Source: Chondrosia reniformis
Lineage: Eukaryota > Porifera > Demospongiae > Chondrillida > Chondrillidae
Direction of reading: 5' to 3'
DNA length: 64,000 nt
Assembly: GCA_947172415.1 (NCBI GenBank)
Contig: OX359197.1
Location: 7,503,673 to 7,567,672, forward strand
The notes beneath the pieces are model-generated. The model was not told where the DNA came from and did not search any database. It saw nothing but the letters and a program-made list of their open reading frames with translations. The position numbers and the translations under genes are program-made. Within the stretch, counting starts at the first letter, position 1. Every line of letters begins with the position of its first letter. This document shows, one piece after another, positions 56,732-64,000 of this stretch.

Positions 56732-57590
56732 TTATGACACCACTGCAGTGTCCAGTAGAGGACAAAGTGGAGTTGTTTCCTTCAACACTTTACTCTTATT
56801 TTTAGCATGTAGTTTGTCCCTCAGTGCCTTTAAGTGAGCCTCTCTGTTCTCCTTGTTTGATTCCATTCTCTTCTCCAAAAAACTCTTTGTCTTGTCACTG
56901 TGGGATTTGAAAATCTCTATGAGAGCATTTAGAGTCTGTTCTTCTCTCTGCTTTCTCTGCTCACGTTTCTGTAGTAAGTTCTGCTCATGAAGCTATCAGT
57001 AAATACATCAAAATCATCATCATAATAATAATTAACACATTAATTGATGCCCTAATATTAAAGGGCAGGATAGTACTCTCTAAGTAGGAATGGCATAGCA
57101 TGTACCTAAACCTGAGTGATGTACATGTGATACATACATGTATACATACATATTCATGTATATATAATTAATCCTAAATGAACATCCATATTAGGAATGT
57201 ATGTACCTTTCTGCACTGCTCTGCCGCTTGTATCTTCCCTTCAATGTCAAGTCGAAGAACTTCATCACTTTTTGTGACTCTAGTCTCTTGAGCTTGGAAG
57301 GAGTACGTTTCACATTCCCTGTGTCGGGTGTGCCAAAGTGAATGTCAAATGCAACCCCTCCTCGCGAGGCTGGTCTCTCCGTAACCAGAGGGGATAACCC
57401 TTCATCATCTGCAGTGGAGAGGAGGAGACTAATTAATATTCATGCTCATCTAACTGTGTTATATACATACCTGAAGAGCTGCCTTTGTTGGCTGTGATTG
57501 CTATGACAATAGATGCAATGTGAATGATGAATTGATCGGTTGCTATTAGTTAACAACACTCACTTGCATCTAGTGTGACACTTTTAAGCT
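56732..57590 (-). pseudogene. Stathmin-like gene, frameshifted, 5' end lost
   Basis: The last exon, 56992-56732 (87 codons with stop), carries the stathmin core: FLEKRMESNKENREAHLKAL within a long charged helix. The exon before it (57408-57207) begins in one frame (SRGGVAFDIHFGTP, then KRTPSKLKRLESQK, comparable with the N-terminal SP-rich part of stathmins). It must shift by one base at an A5 run near 57275 to read SDEVLRLDIEGKIQAAEQ and join the last exon in phase. Short pieces near 57500 and 57560 fit as earlier exons. Upstream of about 57600 the sequence is cut by a scaffold fragment. Stathmins bind tubulin dimers and promote microtubule disassembly. It is convergent with sulfotransferase copy D. 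The frameshift could also be a base-call error. Confidence 0.68.
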
Positions 57591-57675
57591 GCAGTTTAGT
57601 GCCAATTTCCTTTTAAGGAAGGAAGTAGAAAGTTCTGTATTATTTACTTCTACTGCAATCCTCCTATTCCAGATA

Positions 57676-58118
57676 ATTATGTCTCCATATCAATTCCAGT
57701 TCTGCCAATATATCTTTTTCTCCGGACATCTTGAACCACCAGATGTCCTTCCCATCTCTCCTTTTAAAATTCCTCAACAAGCGACTATCCTCTTCCGAGC
57801 TTGGCTAACGTGCAGCGACTTATTCGTACCCCACAATTTTCTAATTCCTTTCCTTGCCTTCTGTTGGTCTTCTCCCATTTTGGATTTCTTTAAATTGCTC
57901 GCACTGACAGTTGTTCCTTCTTCTAGTTGGCGCTTTAGACTCAAAATATCCTTTTCTGAATCTGCAATTTGTCTTCCAAGCTCCTCCATTCTTTTGTAAA
58001 TATCTCTGACTGCTTCTTCACGCTCTTTCATAAAAACTTCCATCTCTTCTAGTAACTTGGTGGCTTGGTCGACTTCGTACCTCTTAAAAAGGCCCTGCAT
58101 ACGACTGAGTGCAGACAT
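57676..58118 (-). mobile_element. Fragment of PHD-type LINE ORF1
   Basis: The minus strand encodes the coiled-coil part of the ORF at 63294-64000 (MSALSRMQGLFKRYEVDQAT onward), with one ~30-bp internal deletion. It is flanked on both sides by ACTTCTACTGCAATCCTCCT plus ATTCCAGAT, a direct repeat of about 29 bp. That is what a target-site duplication would look like at an insertion into the scaffold fragment. Confidence 0.75.
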
Positions 58119-58129
58119 TGTACAAAACT

Positions 58130-58620
58130 TCTACTGCAATCCTCCTATTCCAGATCCTTTTACCCTCAGCAACAGAAAGGAATACATTGATAGTCAAACC
58201 CAGAAAGGCAGGCCTGTATCTAGGCAACCAATTGGTTACCAGGCAACTAAATCTAAAGAAGGAATGACCTCTGCTCAGTTGAAGCAGCACAGAAGATTGT
58301 CAATTCAAGGGCAGCAGGTAGGAACTTACATGACCTTATTCACAGTCACATGAGTCCTTCTTCATATTAGGAGTTGCTGTGTGAGACTGCAGAAGTGGCC
58401 AGTTCAGGGATGCCCTTTCCAGTTCACCAGTGGAACACCCTGCAGGTCTGCACTTGGCTGAAGCAACTTAACAGCTGTCTCTACAGTAATTATCACAAGT
58501 TATTTGAGGACCATGAAATCACTGGTAAGTGGACATACTCAAGTCTACTCTGGTCAAAGTGGACTAGCATTGAGTTGAGAGACCTCTCCACAGGTACAGT
58601 TTGCTTCCTATCTACATCCA
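58130..58620 (+). pseudogene. Scaffold-gene fragment lacking the second SAM exon
   Basis: It matches scaffold positions 40190-40618 almost exactly: the end of exon 7, intron, and exon 8 with the first half of SAM. It then jumps to the end of exon 9 (40770 onward), losing most of the second SAM half. It has no start region. It shows that scaffold DNA was copied into the sulfotransferase cluster. Confidence 0.85.
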
Positions 58621-58725
58621 CACACATCCACACTTACTTACATTGATAGTCAAACCCAGAAAGGCCTGTATCTAAGCAACCAATTGGTCACACAGGTTTA
58701 GATATATATATATATATACATGACT

Positions 58726-59209
58726 AGAGTCACAAAAAGTGATGAAGTTCTTCGACTTGACATTTAGGATTAATTATATATACATGTATATGTATGTATA
58801 CATGTACGTATCACATGTACATCACACAGGTTTAGGTACATGCTATGCCATTCCTACTTAGAGAGTACTATCCTGCCCTTTAAAATTGGGGCATCAATTA
58901 ATGTGTTAATTATTATTATGATGATGATTTTGATGTATTTACTGATAGCTTCATGAGCAGAACTTACTACAGAAACGTGAGCAGAGAAAGCAGAGAGAAG
59001 AACAGACTCTAAATGCTCTCATAGAGATTTTCAAATCCCACAGTGACAAGACAAAGAGTTTTTTGGAGAAGAGAATGGAATCAAACAAGGAGAACAGAGA
59101 GGCTCACTTAAAGGCACTGAGGGACAAACTACATGCTAAAAATAAGAGTAAAGTGTTGAAGGAAACAACTCCACTTTGTCCTCTACTGGACACTGCAGTG
59201 GTGTCATAA
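58726..59209 (+). pseudogene. Stathmin-like fragment, inverted copy
   Basis: The full last exon (58949-59209, 87 codons with stop, core SNKENREAHL intact) is preceded by the intron and only ~35 bp of the previous exon, which is cut off after CTTCGACTTGACATT. It forms one arm of the inverted repeat with 56194-57200. Confidence 0.72.
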
Positions 59210-59321
59210 CAATGTATTAGTCTATACATTAAAGTGCTACATGTTTGACATAATATACACTTTTATAAGAAAAAGAAATTATAATCTTGAGTAAAAAATT
59301 ACAAATTCTATTGTTGGCCAA

Positions 59322-60153
59322 TCAATCACTGTCAAAAGTATATCCCTTGTACCAGGGAAACCTCTTAATGTTATCCGCAACCATCTGCTTCAATCTTGAC
59401 GTCCACACCAGGGTATGCCTAGTCTGATGGGTCTTACTGTACAGGTAGGCAATACACATTTCAACATACCAGTCATAGCACTCAACTTCAAAGAATTTAC
59501 ACCAATTGCCAATTTCCTCACGAGGATTGGCTATTAGATTAGAAAGATGCACTTCGAGCACATCCAGGTTGAAGGTGTTTATAATATCAAGTGCTGACTG
59601 CATACTTATGTTAAACAACCTCTGAATAGCATCTTTTATTAAGTATTCACTATCAATGGGTCGTCTAAACTTTTCGCCCCTTTCCTTATGTTCCTCTACA
59701 GCGATACGTGTGAGTGTGGCAATCTGATCATAAGGATTCCTCACAACCTAACACAATACAGTGTACAGTTTCCATTATCAAACATTACTATTGGGAGGGG
59801 CCATGTATGCAATACCTACTAGAACCACTTTAATAGGAACTTGTACTGTCATCTGTAGTTCATACTGTTCTGTTCCTCCAAAAAGTGGTAGATACTTTAG
59901 ATGAAGTAGTGGTAGATAATTTAGATGAAGTAGATACTTTCGCTCCTGTAACTGATGTTATTGCAGTAAGTCGTTGGGAGGAGGTTTCATTTACTTCAAG
60001 GTGAAACAGATGTTTTTCACAAAGTCCCTTAGCTTGCTTGATCACAGCCGGTTGAACTTCAAGCCTTGCAATTGAACAATCGTAGAGAAGGATTACGACA
60101 AGAAAGCTAAGGAATCCAACCGTAAGGAACAATAGTCGAGTATAGAACTTCAT
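59322..60153 (-). pseudogene. Sulfotransferase-like copy E, deleted and inverted
   Basis: Exon 3 is intact (59747-59322, VVRNPYD present) and the N-terminus with its membrane anchor is intact from 60153. A deletion joins the stalk (KVSTT) straight to the middle of exon 2, removing the whole PAPS loop. A further 17-bp deletion in exon 2 shifts the frame. The deletion junction has a TTT microhomology. The copy cannot encode an enzyme. Upstream, at 60258-60290, it still carries a damaged copy of the scaffold's last exon. Confidence 0.88.
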
Positions 60154-60355
60154 AGAGATGGTGGTACACTACTACAATTTATAAACAATGTGCACACGTA
60201 GGCGGAACGACAAATTCGGTATAGCGAAATAAATATATACTTTAATATTTTACTAAACTTCAGAACTCGGCCGAGGATCTGCAATGAAGTAGAGAAAAGA
60301 AGTTAAGATCTACATTACAACAATACCAGCTAACAGAGTCACACACTTCTGACTA

Positions 60356-60785
60356 TAATCAATCAATCAATCAATCAATCAATATTATTAGAGTGCACCG
60401 TGCCCATTGGCACTAGGGCACAGATTGGCCCCATGCAGCACTTACAACAAGACAAAATAAATAATGTGAACATGCAAAATAGAGCTAACTGAACCTTACA
60501 TATATGCATGCCACATACATAAAATAATCGACAAGAGTTCATAGTTGCTACATGCAGCCGACAGCAGAGATGCAGTACTACTGCTAGTAGAATTCTGGGT
60601 ACTCCACTTGTCACTATGCCGTTGTATCCAGGCCTCCAATTGTACGCGTTGGGATTTCCATGCTTCATACCTCATTAATCAATGTTCCACGTCTTCCACT
60701 TCACCCCTGTCACATTCCTTGCATACTCTCTCCTGTCTGGTCACCCCCTTGAAATCCTGCCGTGCCTCCTCTTAGTTTCATAATC
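60356..60785 (-). mobile_element. Non-LTR retrotransposon 3' end, second copy
   Basis: Near-identical to 54283-54720, including the (ATTG)n tail and the in-frame TGA. It differs by a 13-bp insertion and a 20-bp deletion. Copied by segmental duplication together with sulfotransferase F. Confidence 0.75.
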
Positions 60786-61018
60786 AGTCTGTGATGTAAA
60801 TATGATTTTGTAAGATATTGCAATACAAATACGAATTTCTGAAGTTTAATACATTTTTCTTATTTTGCTAAAGTATTTATTTCGCTAGTCTACCAACCCT
60901 TCAATCGGAATATTATCGCGTACGTATATAGAATCTATATGGGTTCACGCCCCTTTGTTCCTTTCACAATGTGCATTGTTAATTGTAGAAATAGCGTTCG
61001 GTCAGTGTACGACCATCT

Positions 61019-62654
61019 ATGAAGTTCTATACTCGACTATTTTTCCTTACGGTTGGATTCCTTAGCTTTCTTGTCATAACACTTCTCTACGATTGTTCAA
61101 TTGCAAGGCTTGAAGTTCGACCGGCTGTGATCAAGCAAGCTAAGGGACTTTCTGAAAAACATCTGTTACACCTTGAAGAAACCTCTTCCCAGCGACTTAC
61201 TGCAATAACATCAGTTACAGGAGCGAAAGTATCTACCAATACTTCATCTAAATTATCTACCACTACTTCATCTAAAGTATCTACCACTTTGAATATAAAC
61301 AGCTACAATCCCTCTGCTGCTTCCACTATTCGTCCAGGGCTTTCTGAAAAATATCAACTTAAAATACATCGATCATCTTCTAAAGCAGTTACTGCATTGC
61401 AATCATTTACCAATGCGTCTGAAGTATTGAGCTACGTTCGTCCCTCCATTATTCATCCAAACGTATGGAATCTACCCTACATTCCAGCGAACTCCAAATT
61501 TCTCAAACTCACCCCCAAGGAAGAGCTCTTACCACTGTTGTTACCTAAACGTTTGATCGATGAAGTGAAATACTTTTCCTTCTTCATTGGACAGGGACGG
61601 GGCGGCACGACCATTGTAGGAATGCTGATGGATGCGCATCCCAACATGATTATCGCCACAGACTATTGCCTGTTTTTAAAGTGGCCCCAAGATGCAGACT
61701 ATCACAGCAACAGGACACTCTTGTACACTGCTCTGTACCTTCGAAGTCGTCACGTAGCAGGTTGGATCCTGGGAATAAAGTTCAAAATGACGAGAGGTGA
61801 CCACTGACGTTGATAACCTTTTTTTTAAGAATGCCAAAGACACTGTCCTAATGAAAGTATTACCTTAAAAGTGTTTGTTGTCGATCATAGGTAGAGTGTT
61901 AGATTTATAATCAACTGTATTAGGCTCCAAAGTACACTGCACCCAACTCCCTAACTCAGATCTGCTACTTCTTCTCCCATAGCACCCAATAACTATATGG
62001 GACGATTCCAGAAAAAGGTGACTGTGATTGGAGAGAAGGAGGCAGGAACTGACACAGAGCTCTTTTGGAGGAACAGAACAGTATGGACAGCTGTGTTTAA
62101 AGAACTACAGATGACAGTACAAGTTCCTATTAAAGTGGTTCTAGTAGGTATTGCTTACATGACCCCTCCCACTGGTAATGTTGATAATGGAAACTAAGTG
62201 GTTTATAACATTTTCTGTATTGTGTTAGGTTGTGAGGAATCCTTATGACCAGATTGCCACACTCACACGTATCGCTGTAGAGGAACATAAGGAAAGGGGC
62301 AAAAAGTTTAAACGGCCCATTGATAGTGAATACTTAATAGAAGATGCTATTCAGAGGTTGTTTAACATAAGTATGCAGTCAGCACTTGATATTATAAACA
62401 CCTTCAACCTGGATGTGCTCGAAGTGCATCTCCCTAATCTATCAGCTAATCCTCGTGAGGAAATTGGCAATTGGTGTAAATTCTTTGAAGTTGAGTGCTA
62501 TGACTGGTATGTTGAAATGTGTATTGCCTACCTGTACAGTAAGACCCATCAGACTAGGCATACCCTGGTGTGGACGTCAAGATTGAAGCAGATGGTTGCG
62601 GATAACATTAAGAGGTTTCCCTGGTACAAGGGATATACTTTTGACAGTGATTGA
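61019..62654 (+). CDS. Sulfotransferase-like membrane protein, copy F
   Basis: Exons 61019-61796, 61983-62143, 62229-62654 give 454 aa in frame. The loop is GQGRGGTTIVG and the stalk has two repeat units. A three-codon loss in the N-terminal part (HLEETSS instead of HLEVNETSS) distinguishes it. It is the direct-repeat partner of copy D (offset about 6.1 kb), but its exon 1 end and its 3'-flank of exon 1 resemble copy A, so it looks like a mosaic. Confidence 0.8.
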
Positions 62655-62770
62655 TTGGCCAACAATAGAATTTGTAATTTTTTACTCAAGATTATAATTT
62701 CTTTTTCTTATAAAAGTGTATATTATGTCAAACATGTACGTAGCACTTTAATGTGTAGACTAATACATTG

Positions 62771-63031
62771 TTATGACACCACTGCAGTGTCCAGTAGAGG
62801 ACAAAGTGGAGTTGTTTCCTTCAACACGTTACTCTTATTTTTAGCATGTAGTTTGTCCCTCAGTGCCTTTAAGTGAGCCTCTCTGTTCTCCTTGTTTGAT
62901 TCCATTCTCTTCTCCAAAAAACTCTTTGTCTTGTCACTGTGGGATTTGGAAATCTCTATGAGAGCATTTAGAGTCTGTTCTTCTCTCTGCTTTCTCTGCT
63001 CACGTTTCTGTAGTAAGCTCTGCTCATGAAG
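62771..63031 (-). pseudogene. Stathmin-like last exon, third copy
   Basis: Complete 87-codon last exon with the SNKENREAHL core and acceptor; one substitution (IEISKSHSD instead of IEIFKSHSD). The preceding intron runs into a TA-rich repeat at 63195-63240 and then a LINE, so the upstream exons are missing. Confidence 0.7.
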
Positions 63032-63194
63032 CTATCAGTAAATACATCAAAATCATCATCATAATAATAATTAACACATTAATTGATGCCCTAATATTAA
63101 AGGGCAGGATAGTACTCTCTAAGTAGGAATGGCATAGCATGTACCTAAACCTGAGTGATGTACATGTGATACATACATGTATACATACATATTC

Positions 63195-63242
63195 ATGTAT
63201 ATATATATATATATATATACATGAATACACATATACATATAT
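63195..63242. repeat. TA-rich inverted microsatellite
   Basis: A (TA)n core flanked by TTCATGTA and TACATGAA. It marks the junction between the stathmin intron and the LINE 5' region. Confidence 0.85.
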
Positions 63243-63293
63243 TGTATCCAAGCGACGGAGTGAAGAGATTGTTGGCTTAAGGTGTTGAAGAAA

Positions 63294-64000
63294 ATGCCCT
63301 CAAAAGTAACGAGAAATGGTAGTTTGCCAAGTGCAAATCAAGTAGAAGTGGTAGTTACACCGAAACGAAAGTTAGGTTCGACTTCGAAGGGAAAAGAAGA
63401 GAGTAGCAAGGGTTTGCAGGCGAAAACTCCTGCCAAAGGAGACACTATTAACTGCGTTTGTGGGAGGAACAGGGAGTCAGCGGCTAAGGACAGGAGAGAT
63501 TGGGTTCAGTGTCAGGTTTGCGGGAATTGGTCTCATCCTTCTTGTCATAACGTTGCTCAAGTTGTAGTTGCTAGGGACGATGTGCCGTTTATTTGCTTCT
63601 TTTGTACAATGTCTGCACTCAGTCGTATGCAGGGCCTTTTTAAGAGGTACGAAGTCGACCAAGCCACCAAGTTACTAGAAGAGATGGAAGTTTTTATGAA
63701 AGAGCGTGAAGAAGCAGTCAGAGATATTTACAAAAGAATGGAGGAGCTTGGAAGACAAATTGCAGATTCAGAAAAGGATATTTTGAGTCTAAAGCGCCAA
63801 CTAGAAGAAGGAACAACTGTCAGTGCGAGCAATTTAAAGAAATCCAAAACGGGAGAAGACCAACAGAAGGCAAGGAAAGGAATTAGAAAATTGTGGGGTA
63901 CGAATAAGTCGCTGCACGTTAGCCAAGCTCGGAAGAGGATAGTCGCTTGTTGTGCTAGGGCTGGAGAATTGTTAATGGTTAGGAATTTTAAAAGGAGAGA
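63294..64000 (+). CDS. Non-LTR retrotransposon ORF1-like protein with PHD finger (partial)
   Basis: Open from the ATG at 63294 to the window end, at least 235 codons. A basic N-terminus is followed by a PHD-type zinc finger: CVCGR, then WVQCQVCGNWSHPSC, and finally PFICFFC (Cys4-His-Cys3 order, about residues 61-109). A long coiled coil follows (about 110-180) and a basic segment. This PHD-plus-coiled-coil layout is known from ORF1 proteins of CR1/L2-type LINEs, which bind the element RNA. A second partial copy is at 57676-58118 in reverse. The element starts just right of the TA repeat, so the 5' UTR is short. It could also be a cellular PHD gene; the second truncated copy argues against that. 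Confidence 0.72.
   Translation, partial: MPSKVTRNGSLPSANQVEVVVTPKRKLGSTSKGKEESSKGLQAKTPAKGDTINCVCGRNRESAAKDRRDWVQCQVCGNWSHPSCHNVAQVVVARDDVPFICFFCTMSALSRMQGLFKRYEVDQATKLLEEMEVFMKEREEAVRDIYKRMEELGRQIADSEKDILSLKRQLEEGTTVSASNLKKSKTGEDQQKARKGIRKLWGTNKSLHVSQARKRIVACCARAGELLMVRNFKRR

Noticed and set aside
1..64000. tRNA, rRNA or snRNA genes
   Set aside because: I looked for cloverleaf-like A/B boxes and known RNA motifs by eye and saw none convincing; a covariance-model scan would be decisive.

Overview
The window looks like nuclear DNA of an early-branching animal with a compact genome, most likely a demosponge. This is inferred from animal gene families (myosin IX, a TRPA-type channel, ARMC8), many tiny introns (often 50-100 bp), very short intergenic gaps and introns packed with minisatellites. 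No species was checked.

Layout: (1) 1-4.7 kb is a ~170-bp satellite with a higher-order period of seven monomers (about 1,185 bp), followed to 7 kb by dispersed and decayed repeats. (2) 7.05-12.7 kb holds a divergent pair: a 246-aa PDZ protein (minus) and ARMC8 (plus), with start codons only 55 bp apart. (3) 12.7-16 kb has no coding sequence I can support but three different minisatellites. (4) 16.0-25.9 kb is a complete class IX myosin gene (RA, motor, IQ, two C1, RhoGAP); my 32-exon model stays in frame and gives 1,859 aa. (5) 26.5-28.9 kb has a secreted cysteine-rich protein and an unrecognised multi-exon gene, both minus. (6) 30.0-36.0 kb is a TRPA1-like channel (minus; about 16 ankyrin repeats, six membrane segments), divergent from (7) 36.2-41.3 kb, a 992-aa PDZ/coiled-coil/SAM scaffold. 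(8) 41.4-64 kb is a young segmental duplication cluster: six copies of a type II membrane sulfotransferase-like gene (five intact, one broken and inverted), convergent stathmin-like gene copies, hitch-hiking pieces of the PDZ/SAM scaffold, a TIR DNA transposon caught in a tandem duplication, and non-LTR retrotransposon pieces ending in a PHD-finger ORF1 that runs off the window.

Functionally, the scaffold, myosin IX RhoGAP, PDZ protein and TRPA channel are all cortical or signalling proteins, but nothing in the sequence shows that they act together. The best candidates for something undescribed are the sulfotransferase/stathmin cluster (with a variable coding minisatellite in the stalk and a Gly/Ser difference in the PAPS loop), the higher-order satellite, the paired PDZ paralogues, and the TIR element whose empty site lies in the same window. 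All exon models come from reading splice signals and phase by eye, with no transcript evidence.
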